Shown here piece by piece: positions 1-8,305 of a stretch of 64,000 nt of DNA (positions are counted from its first letter, which is position 1; the number at the start of each line of letters is the position of its first letter). Location: positions 40,645 through 104,644 of the forward strand of contig NZ_VCHX02000150.1 of assembly GCF_005768555.2 (NCBI RefSeq), written 5' to 3'. This DNA comes from Streptomyces sporangiiformans (GTDB taxonomy: Bacteria > Actinomycetota > Actinomycetes > Streptomycetales > Streptomycetaceae). Both the position numbers and the translations under genes were made by a program. The notes under the pieces are model-generated. The model saw nothing but the letters and a program-made list of their open reading frames with translations, searched no databases and was not told the DNA's origin.

Positions 1-704
1 AGCCAGCGCCCCAGGCTGAATCCGGAGGCGGCGTTCCGGCCATCCCTGCGGGTACCCCGTACCCTCGCCCACACGGATGCGCCGATCGACAGCAGGAAGT
101 ACACGGCGAGGGCCGCGATCACGTACCGCCACAGAGAGGTGGAACCAGAGGAGGCACCGGCATCTGCCGCGGCCTGAGTCATGCCCGGCATGTCCATCCC
201 TGGCATGGAGTGCATCCCCTCCATGGAGCCCATTCCCTCCATCGACTCCATGCCGGCCATTTGATGTGAGTGCGTGTCCGTCGTGCTCGCTGTGTTCTCC
301 ATGCCCGGCATATGCGCCATGGAGTGCCCGCCGCCCAGGGCGAGCACCGGTCCGGACGACGTACTCGTCATGGCGAGCGTCATGATCACCATGCCGAAGC
401 TGCCGACGATGAGGTGCACCCAGTGACGGCCGTGCTTCCACCCGCACTCGCGCGTGTGCTTGACGGCCATGGCGATGCCCCCGAGCCCGAGGAGGCCGAA
501 TGCCACTGACCACCACATGCCGTAGCCCGCGTACCAGCCCACCGTCGCAGGCAGGGACATGGCGGCCATGCACAGGCCCATCAGCAGGTCGCCGCCCGCA
601 GCGAACCGGGTCTCACCGCTCGTGGTCACCATCCGGACCGCGCTGACGGCGGCCACCAGGGCGGCGACCACCGCCACGGCCCAACTGAGCGCCAGCATTC
701 CCAT
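1..704 (-). CDS. DUF5134-type membrane protein (3' part outside window)
   Basis: The reading frame starts at an ATG at 704, preceded by GAGAAGG five bases away, and runs off the left edge without a stop. It begins MGMLALSWAVAVVAA. There are hydrophobic segments near residues 3-22 and 40-75, another near 90-110, a Met/His-rich central loop (HSMAHMPGMEN, then many MEGM/MPGM units at about 125-170) and a further membrane segment near 185-205. This layout matches the DUF5134 family of actinobacterial membrane proteins. Met/His-rich loops of this kind often bind copper; a copper role here is inference. A palindromic operator candidate lies about 90 bases upstream (791-812). The nearest gene remnant upstream is a broken SulP STAS fragment. 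Confidence 0.72.
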   Translation of the reverse strand, partial: MGMLALSWAVAVVAALVAAVSAVRMVTTSGETRFAAGGDLLMGLCMAAMSLPATVGWYAGYGMWWSVAFGLLGLGGIAMAVKHTRECGWKHGRHWVHLIVGSFGMVIMTLAMTSTSSGPVLALGGGHSMAHMPGMENTASTTDTHSHQMAGMESMEGMGSMEGMHSMPGMDMPGMTQAAADAGASSGSTSLWRYVIAALAVYFLLSIGASVWARVRGTRRDGRNAASGFSLGRW

Positions 705-790
705 CTTCACCTTCTCGATCGTCCGAGCATGGCGGGTCTGCACTGCCGACGCCGCCTCGTCGTACGGAGTGCCCCGGGGCGCCGCGTGGG

Positions 791-812
791 CACTAACTTC
801 TAGTGCCCTTAG
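791..812. promoter_or_regulatory. Candidate BlaI-type operator A
   Basis: Two overlapping inverted repeats are visible: CACTA-ACTTC-TAGTG (791-805) and CTAG-TGCCC-TTAG (800-812). The second fits the CTAA-N5-TTAG pattern found at other sites in this island. It lies upstream of the leftward DUF5134 gene that starts at 704. Assigning it to the BlaI repressor at 10464-10838 is inference from the shared pattern. Confidence 0.45.
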
Positions 813-891
813 TACGTGTTGTGAACGGGGGGTGTTCAGGTGGCCGGTGGGTTTTCGTGCGCGCCGGGTCCGTCTGGGGTCCGGAGCTGTC

Positions 892-1290
892 TCAGCCGAA
901 GTCGCTGACCTGGTCGAGCGTCGTAGGACGGGTGGCTTCCCACTGTTGCGCACTCACCAGACGGGTCCGCTCCGCCAGTCGGCGCAGGACAGCCACGGCG
1001 CCGTCATCGAGGAGCGCACCGCTGTACCCGACATAGGCGACCACTCCAGGTGTTGGCTCCCAGGCCAGCACACCGTTGCCGCCGAGCTCCGAGCTGTGCC
1101 GTGCCGCCCAGTTCTCCAGCGCGGTGGGGCAGGCGTGGTCGAGGCGGTGTACCCCGGACAGGTTGACCTCGACGGGGCGTTCTGGGGCAGTGCCTCCAGG
1201 CTGTCGAGGATCTTCGGCAGCCGCAGGAAGGTGGCGTTGCCCGTCAGGTGTGCCTGGATGGGGCCAGCGCTTGCCTCAGAACGCCGTCGT
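892..1290 (-). pseudogene. SulP-type anion transporter remnant (STAS domain only, frameshifted)
   Basis: Reading leftward, one frame gives HLTGNATFLRLPKILDSLE. The match then jumps frame near 1170 and continues VEVNLSGVHRLDHACPTALE to a TGA at 892. This is the STAS-domain pattern at the C-terminus of SulP-family inorganic anion transporters. All transmembrane helices that should precede it are missing, and one frameshift splits the domain. I read it as a decayed, non-functional fragment. A carbonic-anhydrase-associated SulP protein would look the same at this end, so the substrate cannot be told. Confidence 0.6.
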
Positions 1291-1361
1291 CGGAGCGTGC
1301 GAGGGCGCGGGGCGGCTGGAAGTACGGCAGCCGTCCGGCAGGGCACTTGCCCGCAGGCTCC

Positions 1362-1637
1362 TCAGTAGCGGAAGACCTGAATGACGGCCGGCGAGACGCC
1401 TGAGGCGGGTCTCGGTCCGCTGTGCGCGTTTCTGTCCGGCGACGAGGCCGACGATGCCGCGGCCACGTTGATGTCCGTGGCCTGGGCGCCGCGTGAAGGG
1501 GCGTTCGAGGTGTGTTCGTCGGCCCGCTGCCGATCGCGGGTCAGGAAGTGCTTGGACGTCTCCTCAGTGGAGTGCGTGTCATCGCACACCAGGGCTTCGC
1601 CCCGAGGCGCCGCCGTCTCCTGCTTGCCTGGTGACAC
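1362..1637 (-). CDS. Small hypothetical protein ending in VFRY
   Basis: A 91-residue leftward frame begins at a GTG at 1637, with AGGAG about ten bases upstream. A perfect palindrome (1710-1726) lies about 75 bases ahead of it. The protein is polar and rich in Ser, Ala and charged residues, with no membrane segment. It ends IQVFRY, which loosely resembles the LQLLRI/AVLRI tails of the small membrane proteins elsewhere in the island. It could be the leftover C-terminal part of that family or a chance frame. I do not recognise a domain. Confidence 0.3.
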   Translation of the reverse strand: MSPGKQETAAPRGEALVCDDTHSTEETSKHFLTRDRQRADEHTSNAPSRGAQATDINVAAASSASSPDRNAHSGPRPASGVSPAVIQVFRY

Positions 1638-1709
1638 TTGCGTTCAGCTCCTGATCGTATGTCGTTCCGTGCGGCGTGGGGCTGCCGTAGCGGACACACG
1701 GGGATGCTC

Positions 1710-1726
1710 CACTAAGTGCGTTAGTG
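1710..1726. promoter_or_regulatory. Candidate BlaI-type operator B (perfect palindrome)
   Basis: CACTAA-GTGCG-TTAGTG is a perfect 6+6 inverted repeat with a 5-base spacer. It is the cleanest copy of the CTAA-N5-TTAG element in the window. It lies about 75 bases upstream of the weak leftward frame starting at 1637 and downstream of the leftward gene 1754-2011, so its target is either the small protein or a lost gene. Confidence 0.5.
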
Positions 1727-1753
1727 TATTAATCGTAGTCGGCGTCCGGACGG

Positions 1754-2011
1754 TTACGGTGAGATTTCACCCTCACGGGGATCGGGTTGAGGGGATGGCG
1801 CCGTCGGCTCTTCCTGCCTGCGCTGGCGCCTCTCTCTCCACATCACCTCCGCGGTCAGAATCACCACGAGGGCGACGACCAGCGCCATCGTGATGATGCT
1901 GATGATGGAGATCCCCGACAGGAACCCGTTTTCCTTGTCTTTCACGTCTGACGCGACATGTATGACGCCGCTGATGCTGCTCGGGGCGTAGGTGTCGCTG
2001 TATCCGGTCAT
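1754..2011 (-). CDS. Small single-span membrane protein
   Basis: An 85-residue protein starts at the ATG at 2011 behind a strong GGAGGGG ribosome site two bases away. Residues about 35-56 form one transmembrane segment (IISIITMALVVALVVILTAE). It is followed by a basic patch (WRERRQRRQ) and a Pro-rich tail, so the C-terminus is probably cytoplasmic. I recognise no family. A palindrome (2068-2080) sits 57 bases upstream, which suggests its own regulated promoter. It is the last of three leftward genes after 3042-3455 and 2108-2839. Confidence 0.6.
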   Translation of the reverse strand: MTGYSDTYAPSSISGVIHVASDVKDKENGFLSGISIISIITMALVVALVVILTAEVMWRERRQRRQEEPTAPSPQPDPREGEISP

Positions 2012-2067
2012 ATCCCCTCCGGTTCCCCCGCTTTGAGGTGTGCGACGCCTACGTTACCCGAGTGTCT

Positions 2068-2080
2068 CTAAGGGCCTTAG
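2068..2080. promoter_or_regulatory. Candidate BlaI-type operator C
   Basis: CTAAGGGCCTTAG is a near-perfect palindrome of the CTAA-N5-TTAG class, followed by TAG as at sites D and E. It lies between the stop of the leftward gene 2108-2839 and the start of the small membrane protein at 2011. It probably governs the latter. Confidence 0.45.
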
Positions 2081-2107
2081 TAGCTGGCTTGTTTTCGCTC
2101 GCGCTTC

Positions 2108-2839
2108 TCAGTGACCGTGTCCGTCCTCCGTGTGGCCGACCTCGGCGTCCGTTGACGCGCTCGTCTCTGGTGCCGCGGATTCGGTGTCCGGAGCCGGGGA
2201 CTCCTCTGTGGTGGCGTGCTCATCAGACGTCTCCGTACCGTCGCCGTGGCTGTGTCCACTCTCGCCGCAGGGCTCGTCCAGCCCGTCGGCCACCGCCCGC
2301 AGGCCGAAGAAGCTGACGGCTGCGGTGAGGAGGACGGCCAGCCCCATGGGGCCGAAGATGCGGCGCCAGGAGGACTGGGCGTCCTTGAGTACGAAGGCGA
2401 TGAAGGAGACCGTTATCCCCAGGGGGACGAGCACGGCACCCCGGTCCGGGAAGTCCTCGAAGTGCTGCAGGCCGCCGCTGAGCATGCCGATGCCGAACGA
2501 GAGCAGCAGTGAAGCAGCGATGACAAGGATCGCGCGCCGCAGCGCGGGCCGGTCGGTGGCGAGAAGGAACTCGTTGACCACGGTCGCGGCCAAGAAGACC
2601 AGCACACCGATGACGGCGATCTTCGTGTACCGGGCCGGATCCAGCGGGTGGTGGACCACGGCGCCGCTGATGAGGCCTGCCCCGACGAAGTACAGCACGT
2701 ATCCGATGTAGCGGCCCGCGAGTGGAGCCGGCTTGCGGGCGCGGCGGCGGCCGCGTCCGCGGCGGGCGGCGGCTCGGCCGCCCCCGGGGTGCTGCGGGGG
2801 TGCGGAGGAAGGAGCGGGGCGGTCGGTGACGAGAGACAA
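2108..2839 (-). CDS. Five-span membrane protein with His/Glu-rich C-terminal tail
   Basis: The 243-residue protein opens with a basic, Arg-rich cytoplasmic stretch (residues 21-37). About five transmembrane segments follow, near 43-62, 73-92, 102-121, 134-151 and 163-182. The last 55 residues are acidic and histidine-containing (GHSHGDG, then HTEDGHGH at the very end). I recognise no named family. The tail is typical of a metal-binding or metal-sensing extension and fits the DUF5134/DUF305/DUF6153 neighbours; the metal is not identifiable. It lies about 200 bases downstream of the small membrane protein 3042-3455 on the same strand, so the two may be co-transcribed. Confidence 0.62.
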   Translation of the reverse strand: MSLVTDRPAPSSAPPQHPGGGRAAARRGRGRRRARKPAPLAGRYIGYVLYFVGAGLISGAVVHHPLDPARYTKIAVIGVLVFLAATVVNEFLLATDRPALRRAILVIAASLLLSFGIGMLSGGLQHFEDFPDRGAVLVPLGITVSFIAFVLKDAQSSWRRIFGPMGLAVLLTAAVSFFGLRAVADGLDEPCGESGHSHGDGTETSDEHATTEESPAPDTESAAPETSASTDAEVGHTEDGHGH

Positions 2840-3041
2840 AACAGGGCCTTTCGGCGGCTCGAAGGTCAGGAAGGAGGTGATGGCCGGCGGAAGCAGGCGC
2901 GGTCAAACGCCCGGCCGGAGGGAGGCGGGCATGGGGGCGTCGCGGTCTCACCGGGCAGGGGGTACGACACCCTTCGCGGAGCTGGCACATGCATCAGCGA
3001 CCGGAGAAGCGACGGGGCGACGCTTACCGCGCCCCACCTGT

Positions 3042-3455
3042 CTAAATGCGCAGGACGGACGATAGGGGAGGGGGATTGCCGGCCGGGCCGGCGATGACGG
3101 CCTGGGCGCCGGAGCATGGCAACGAGCAGCAGCGCTCGGTCACTTCGAATGGTGAGATGCCGGGCGGAGGCACGTCGGGCGCGTCATTCGGCTGGCCTGG
3201 TGCGCAGCCGTCCGCGGAGTCCGCGGACTCGCCGTCCTCGCGCTCATGCTGATCGTGGTCGGCCGAAGGCTCCGGTTCGCCCACGCGAAGCGATGCGGTA
3301 ACGCCCGCTTCGAGATGCCCGGCGGCACTTTCGCCATGCAGCCCATGGGCGAAGAGCAGCCCGAACAGGAGCGATGCGAGCCACAGCAGACGGGTCAGCT
3401 GCGGAGCCCGCGTACGGGCTCGCGGCGGGGCTGAGACCGTCCGTTCCGTGGGCAC
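3042..3455 (-). CDS. DUF6153-like small membrane protein with LRI C-terminus
   Basis: A 137-residue protein has a basic N-terminus and one transmembrane or signal segment at about residues 21-38 (LLWLASLLFGLLFAHGLHG). A His/Asp/Glu-rich linker (DHDQHERED) follows, then a CAPGQP motif, a CCSLPC cluster and the terminal SSVLRI. The same plan (FGLL.. then H, C-x-GQP, VLRI end) is seen in the gene at 12291-12788 and, less closely, at 10898-11338. These resemble the DUF6153 family, whose function is unknown. The Cys/His content suggests exported metal binding, which is inference. It is probably first in a leftward group with 2108-2839. Confidence 0.6.
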   Translation of the reverse strand: MPTERTVSAPPRARTRAPQLTRLLWLASLLFGLLFAHGLHGESAAGHLEAGVTASLRVGEPEPSADHDQHEREDGESADSADGCAPGQPNDAPDVPPPGISPFEVTERCCSLPCSGAQAVIAGPAGNPPPLSSVLRI

Positions 3456-3744
3456 GGCGTGATCATAGCCAGTTCGGACGATGATGTGCCGTCAACTGCC
3501 GACCGGACACCGTGGACCGAGTGGCACGTCGGAGCGTCCTCCCCGGCATGGTCCGGCATCAGCCTTGGGCCACCTCATGCCCCTCCCGGGACTGCAGGTG
3601 CCCGTGTGGTGGGCGCAGGCTGCGGGTCGGTCTGCGCGCCAGGCGAGCTTGATCAGCAGGTTCTTTGCCTCGTCGGCGACCTGGGTGTCGGCGACCACGT
3701 CGTAGCGGGCGGCCACGATCTGGCTGCGTGAGGAGAAATCGCGG

Positions 3745-4080
3745 CGCCCGCCAAAGGAGACGATCAAGGCCACCTACACCGCGGCCGAGGCCCAGACCCG
3801 TATCACCGAGGCTGTCACCGGCATCGGCGAGGAGATGGGCGATGTGGGTCTGGCCATGCAGCGCGCCCAGGACAAGACCGAACAGCTGCAGGCCCGCGCC
3901 GGTGCACTGGATGAACTGCTCGCCTCCGGCACGCTGGAGGACGCCACCCTCCCGGCCGGACGCGACGACATCCAGGCCGAACTCGAGCGCGTCACCGCAG
4001 GCAGTGACGTGGACAAGGAACTGGCCATGATGAAGGCGCAGCTCCCGGCGGCTTCCACCCCGCCGGCCGTGGAGGGCGGC
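3745..4080 (+). pseudogene. PspA/IM30 C-terminal fragment
   Basis: The frame reads KETIKATYTAAEAQTRI, then MGDVGLAMQRAQDKTEQLQ, and ends near KAQLPAASTPP. This is the C-terminal coiled-coil portion of a PspA/IM30 (phage-shock, membrane-maintenance) protein as found in Streptomyces. The first half is absent: sequence before about 3745 does not match. The 3' end runs without a stop into DNA that reads as murJ on the other strand. I read it as a fragment left by recombination. Confidence 0.62.
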
Positions 4081-4094
4081 GGGGCCAGGCCAGG

Positions 4095-4581
4095 CACCGC
4101 CGGAGTACGCGACTTGGTTCACCAGGACCAGCAGCACAGTCCACACGGCGGCGCGCACCGGCCGCCCGAGACCCGAGCCGCGCCAGTCGAACCGCGGCCG
4201 CCACCTGACCCCGGCCGCTCGCAGCGACGGCAACAGCGTCAGCGCCTGGACGGTGATGTCCGCCGTGCTGCCCAGGCCGAGCAGGAGCAACTGGCCGTCC
4301 GTGACCTCGCCCGCCGTGCTGGCGGTGCTGGCGATCACCGGGTACAGCCCGAACACCGCGATCACGATGACGTTGTTGAGTACCGGGGTCCACATTATCG
4401 CCCCGAACCGGTCGCGGGCGATCTGCGGCAGACAGTAGCGGGCGAGCGCGAGGGTCAGGTCGCGCTGGGCGCCCGTGTAGTCGGTGTACGCGGAGACGAT
4501 CCAGGGCGCGGCGAGGACAGCGAGCGTCGTGATCGTGGTCAGGGCGATCAGGCACAGCGTGAGCAGGCGGTCGGTGTACAC
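4095..4581 (-). pseudogene. MurJ (lipid II flippase) internal fragment
   Basis: Leftward, the frame reads LLTLCLIALTTITTLAVLAAPWI, YTGAQRDLTLALARYCLPQI and later FDWRGSGLGRP. These are characteristic of the middle of MurJ/MviN, the lipid II flippase of peptidoglycan synthesis. CLPQI joins straight to ARDRFGAIMWTP; in intact MurJ a membrane helix of roughly 15-20 residues lies between, so there is an internal deletion. The N-terminal helices and the C-terminal half are missing. Past about 4095 the frame runs antisense to the PspA fragment. Confidence 0.62.
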
Positions 4582-4593
4582 GGCCCCGCCGTC

Positions 4594-5435
4594 CGCGTGC
4601 TCCGGAATGCGGCGGTACTTCGCCTACCTGCCGGAAGGGCCGGTGGTGGACTGGGCGGATCCGCGGCTGCCGCAGCTGCTTCAGCCGCTGCTGGAGCACC
4701 TGAAGTCGGTCGGCGCCTTCGCGGTGCGGATGGGGCCGCCGCGCCGTACCGCCGCTGGAATGCTGCGACGCTCAAGGAGGCGGTCGGTCCCGGTCGCCGC
4801 GTCGGGGACGTGCCGCCGGACCTCGTCGACCCGGTCGGCGCCGCCGTCGCGGACCGGCTGCGGGCGGCCGGATGGCGGCGCTGCGGCGAGGAGGGAGACT
4901 CCGGCGACGCGCAGCCCCGCTATTTCTTCGAGGTGCCGCTCGCCGGCCGCAGCCTCGACGACCTGTGGGCGGGGCTGAACCAGGAGTGGCGGCGCAACAT
5001 AAAGAAGGCGGCGAAGGCCGATGTCGAGCCCTGCATCGGGACAGCCGACTATCTGCCGGAGTTCTATCGGCTGCTGCAACTCACCGAGCGACGCGACGGA
5101 TTCCGGCTCGGACGCTCGCTGGACTACTTCCAGCGCCAGTACCGCGAGCTCAACGTGTGCGCGGCGAGCACCTCCCCGTCCGCGAGGTGCGGCCGAGCAA
5201 CGCCCTGCAGTGGCGGATGCTCCGGGACGCGCACGCGCTGGGTGCCAAGGTGTACGACATGCGGAACGTGCCCGACGTACTCGATCCGCAAGAACGGACG
5301 TTCGGCCTGATGCGCTGGAAACTCGGCACGGGAGGCCAGGTCGTCGAGACGCTCGGCGAGTGGGAGCTGGCGCTTGAGGACGCCGTCAACAAGACCCTGC
5401 ACCGTGCCATGCAGAAGTATCTGGCACGGCGCTGA
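4594..5435 (+). pseudogene. FemX-type (FemABX) peptidyltransferase remnant
   Basis: Three frame segments together spell a FemABX-family enzyme, which adds amino acids to the peptidoglycan cross-bridge. They are RRYFAYLPEGPVVDWADPRLP, then LNQEWRRNIKKAAKADVE with LQLTERRDGF, then VRPSNALQWRMLRDAHALGA with GTGGQVVETLGEWE. The frame shifts near 4740 and again near 5150-5190; about 30-35 residues after YRELN are missing. The N-terminal quarter is also absent. It is the third peptidoglycan or membrane gene fragment in a row, so it is decayed rather than a programmed frameshift. Confidence 0.68.
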
Positions 5436-5485
5436 GGGCAGCCCCGGGGCGTGCGGATCGGTCATGGGGAAACAGCCCCGAAGTG

Positions 5486-5498
5486 CTAAGTAATTTAG
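5486..5498. promoter_or_regulatory. Candidate BlaI-type operator D
   Basis: CTAAGTAATTTAG is a near-perfect CTAA-N5-TTAG palindrome, followed by TAGGGTGATG. It directly abuts a GTG at 5503 that opens the long frame of the methyltransferase gene. A -10-like TTTAGT overlaps the right arm, so a bound repressor would cover the promoter. This is inference from position. Confidence 0.5.
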
Positions 5499-5685
5499 TA
5501 GGGTGATGTTCCCTCGATGGGTGATTGGGGAGCCCGGGGGTGCGAAAGAGGTGCGCCCGGCGGTCGGGCGGCTGTCCGAGAGGCGCTGCGCCAGCAGCTC
5601 GGCACCCGCGCGCGAGGTGCTGGTCCCGTCCGACAGGCAGTACGCCGGTGACACCGAGAGTGGAGACGACCTGGGGGGATGCCTG

Positions 5686-6456
5686 ATGAGGGCAGCAGGC
5701 AGGAGAACGTCAGTACTGAAGTCGGGGGTCAAGCGGCTCTTGGGACGTGCTGGATTCGACATCGTGCGCAGTACCAACAACCTGGGTGGCGTCGACGACT
5801 TCCTCCCGTTCGAGGCAACGGTGCAGGCTGCACGGGCGGCCGGTCTGTCGGTCGGTGACTACATCGACGAGGTCATGAACGGGACCCCTGGCGCCACCCA
5901 GTCCACCATCGATGAACTACGCGTTCTCGGCGTCTTCGCTGCCAACCCGAACACGGCGCTGGAGATCGGTCCCGGGTCCGGACGTTACCTCGAGAAGACG
6001 CTGAAGGAGTGTTCACCAGACCGCTACGAGATCTACGAGACGGCAGCGCCCTGGGCCAACTACCTGGTGGACACATTCAACGTGGTCGCCCAACCGACCG
6101 CAGGATGCAGTCTCGCCCCGACACCCGACGGCAGCATCGACCTCGTTCAGGCCCATAAGGTCTTCAACACCGTGACCTTCCTCTACGCCTCCCGCTACTT
6201 CTTCGAGATGGCACGTGTCACGCGACCCGGGGGTCGGATCGTCTTCGATGTGATGACCGAGACCTGCCTGGACCCGGCCGCGGTACGCGCCTGGGCCACG
6301 CAGGGTGGCGCGGGGCACGACTCCTACCCAGCCGCCATGCCGCGCCGGACATGCGTGGACCTCTTCGCGACCCTCGGCTGCAGCCTGGAGGCCGGCTTCC
6401 TGGCGCCCATGGGCGTCGCCTCCACGGAGGTGCTTGTCTTCCGAAAAGTGGCTTGA
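5686..6456 (+). CDS. Class I SAM-dependent methyltransferase
   Basis: The 256-residue protein has a glycine-rich SAM-binding motif at residues 91-100 (ALEIGPGSGR) and a Rossmann-type layout. Further motifs are DGSIDLVQAHKVF (about 145) and RPGGRIVFDVM (about 185). The substrate is unknown. I chose the ATG at 5686 because GGGGGGA lies seven bases upstream and the preceding residues look unconserved. However, the frame is open back to a GTG at 5503, with about 84% G/C in third positions, right next to operator D. A leaderless longer form is therefore possible. A transposase remnant follows immediately on the other strand. Confidence 0.78.
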   Translation: MRAAGRRTSVLKSGVKRLLGRAGFDIVRSTNNLGGVDDFLPFEATVQAARAAGLSVGDYIDEVMNGTPGATQSTIDELRVLGVFAANPNTALEIGPGSGRYLEKTLKECSPDRYEIYETAAPWANYLVDTFNVVAQPTAGCSLAPTPDGSIDLVQAHKVFNTVTFLYASRYFFEMARVTRPGGRIVFDVMTETCLDPAAVRAWATQGGAGHDSYPAAMPRRTCVDLFATLGCSLEAGFLAPMGVASTEVLVFRKVA

Positions 6457-6465
6457 CCCTCAGAA

Positions 6466-6617
6466 GGCTTCCGCTTGAACGCGATGTGTTCGTGCGGGAG
6501 GCAGTGGTAGAGCTGGCCGAACATGCGGTTGAACAGGTCGCGCTGGGCGGCTGCGTGCCAGTCGCCGACCTCGCGTCGGCGCCGGTAGTGGGCCCCGGCC
6601 CCGGGTGAATGGCGCAC
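6466..6617 (-). mobile_element. Transposase C-terminal remnant (IS110-like)
   Basis: Leftward translation gives HYRRRREVGDWHAAAQRDLF followed by NRMFGQLYHCL and EHIAFKRK. This resembles the extreme C-terminus of IS110-type transposases (ending ..QLYHCL...AF). No catalytic domain, inverted repeats or rest of the element is present. It is a scar of an old insertion just past the methyltransferase gene. Confidence 0.38.
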
Positions 6618-6896
6618 GGCGGAGAAGGCCCAGAGATAACCGGCGTGGTTAGTCTTTGGTTGCCACGGGTGCGCCCTTCTCCCGCGCCGTCGCCCGGCCC
6701 AAAAGCCAGCGGTGTAACGGAAGGCGAGCGTCAGCCTTCGGATCCGCCCCGGCTGCCGGCCGTCGAAGGCTGTCGACGGTGTGCAGATAGGTCCGGACCA
6801 CTGCGTAGACGTAAGGACCCGGGATCGTATGGGCAGAGTGCGCCCCAGTCGCAGTCATTTGCCACCTGGCCTGTCCTTGCCCCGCCGCGAGTCGAT

Positions 6897-7140
6897 GGCC
6901 GGCCACGTCGCCGATGTCGCAGCCGAGACGAACCTCTCCAGTAGCGATCTCGCCGGGATGAGGATCCAGTTGCTGGCCGACGCCGCCGCTGCCCTGCTGG
7001 TACTGCTCGTGGCGGTCACGCTGTCGGTGTACAAGCCGAGGGGCCTGACCCGTTACGGATGGCGCAAGCAGCACGAGCCGCGAGTCCAGAAGCGGCCCGC
7101 AGCCCGAGGCGATCAAGCAGCAGGTCTGACCGTCTCCTGA
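6897..7140 (+). CDS. Small membrane protein fragment (YKPRGLTRYGWRKQ tail)
   Basis: An 80-residue frame starts at the ATG at 6897. It has one strong transmembrane segment at about residues 26-43 (LLADAAAALLVLLVAVTLSV), followed by YKPRGLTRYGWRKQHEPR. I recall this tail from the C-terminus of actinobacterial small multi-span membrane proteins. Only the last helix is present, so it is either a short single-span protein or the 3' end of a lost larger gene. The same frame is open further upstream to 6781 but without recognisable content. Function unknown. Confidence 0.4.
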
Positions 7141-7403
7141 TACCAGGACAAGAGAAACGCGCCTGGCCGCCAATCGCCGAGGCCTGTCTTCCAGAGGCCG
7201 TCGACAGGGCGAACCTCGCCTGGAGCGGTACGAGGAAATGGTGGGCGGGGCTCAGGCAGGTGCCGCTTCGATCAGCGAGAACGCGGAGGGGAGGGCAGCG
7301 GAGTGGTGGCGAGGGAGAAACCGGTGCGCTCACACAGGTCCTCGAAGTCCACGTGGAAGGCGTGCCTGTCGGTCTTCGAAGCTGCGGTCAAGAAGCACTG
7401 GGG

Positions 7404-8273
7404 TCAAGATGCAAGCGGCGCCAGCTCGGAGAAGGTCTTGCCGCCGTCACGCGATTCATACACGCCCTTCATCGTCGCCGCGAGGACATGGTCGGCGTTC
7501 ACAGCGGTCAGCGCCTGGGGCTGCCCGCCAGGCACGGCCGCGAGCTCCTTCCACGTCTTGCCGCCGTCCGCGCTGCTGCTCAGCTTCCCGGACGTGCCGA
7601 TGCCGAAGAGGGACTTCTCTGAGGGCCAGGACACAAACGCCTGCACCGGCTCGGCACCCTTGCCGAAGGTCCGGCCGCCATCAGTGCTGGTGACGACGCC
7701 CTCCGCCGTGGTGGCCAGCAGTTTGTCCCCGGAGGGGTTCACCGCAAGGTCGAGGGCCTCCAGCGTCGCCCGGTCGTCCCAGCTCTTGAGGTCGCTGCTG
7801 ACGCGGATCCGGCCGCCCTCGTATCCGTAGACCGTCCCCTTGACCGAGACCAGCGAATGGAAGTCGGCGTCCCCCTCCAGTGACCGGGAAGTCCACGTAC
7901 GGCCTGCGTCCTTGCTCTCGATCAGGCCGAGGTTCCCCGGCCGGCCGCTGCCCTCGGCACCGTGGCCGCTGGCGATGAAAGTGTTCTCGCCGGTCACCGT
8001 GAAGCCCATGAAGTCGTCCTTGCGGTCGCCGACGAGCTTCGGCTTCCCGCCCTTGGCCACGGTGTAAAGGCCGTCGTGGGTGGCGACGTACACGCGACCG
8101 TCAGCAGGGTCCACACCCAGGCCGTGTACGTGGGACAGCATCCTCGGCGACTCCGACGTCTCCGCTGCCGAGCCCGCCTCGGTGGCGCCGCCTCCGCAGG
8201 CGGCGAGGACCAAGGCGGCGATCGAGGCGCCCGCGATGGCGAGCAGGGGGCGGACGGCCGGGCGTGCGGTCAC
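7404..8273 (-). CDS. F510_1955-family exo-alpha-sialidase-like lipoprotein
   Basis: The 289-residue protein starts at a GTG at 8273 and has a lipoprotein signal peptide with lipobox LVLAAC at about residues 20-25. The mature part contains repeated SxDGGxTW/TF units (SKDAGRTW, STDGGRTF, SADGGKTW, SRDGGKTF), the Asp-box repeats of BNR/sialidase-like beta-propellers. It also has the opening SHVHGLGVDPADGRVYVATH typical of the F510_1955 family. Proteins of this type are often found beside copper and other metal-resistance genes; their substrate is not established. It follows the C40 peptidase gene by 32 bases, so co-transcription is likely. Confidence 0.8.
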   Translation of the reverse strand: MTARPAVRPLLAIAGASIAALVLAACGGGATEAGSAAETSESPRMLSHVHGLGVDPADGRVYVATHDGLYTVAKGGKPKLVGDRKDDFMGFTVTGENTFIASGHGAEGSGRPGNLGLIESKDAGRTWTSRSLEGDADFHSLVSVKGTVYGYEGGRIRVSSDLKSWDDRATLEALDLAVNPSGDKLLATTAEGVVTSTDGGRTFGKGAEPVQAFVSWPSEKSLFGIGTSGKLSSSADGGKTWKELAAVPGGQPQALTAVNADHVLAATMKGVYESRDGGKTFSELAPLAS

Positions 8274-8305
8274 GGAAGTTCCTTGGGCGGTACGGGTGTT
8301 GGCGC

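Noticed and set aside
2860..3065. Rightward ATG at 2881 preceded by AAGGAGGTG
   Set aside because: The ribosome-like sequence is too close to the ATG, and the 60-residue frame has no protein-like features; treated as chance.
3492..3773. Leftward frame with DVVADTQVADEAKNLLIKLA
   Set aside because: Looks partly protein-like but has no recognisable family and overlaps the start of the PspA fragment; too weak to call.
3835..5310. Long rightward open frame across the pspA, murJ and femX fragments
   Set aside because: It is an accidental join: the first part is PspA-like, the middle is antisense to murJ, and only part matches femX.
6640..6660. GGTTAGTC half-site near 6650
   Set aside because: No matching left arm; not counted as an operator.
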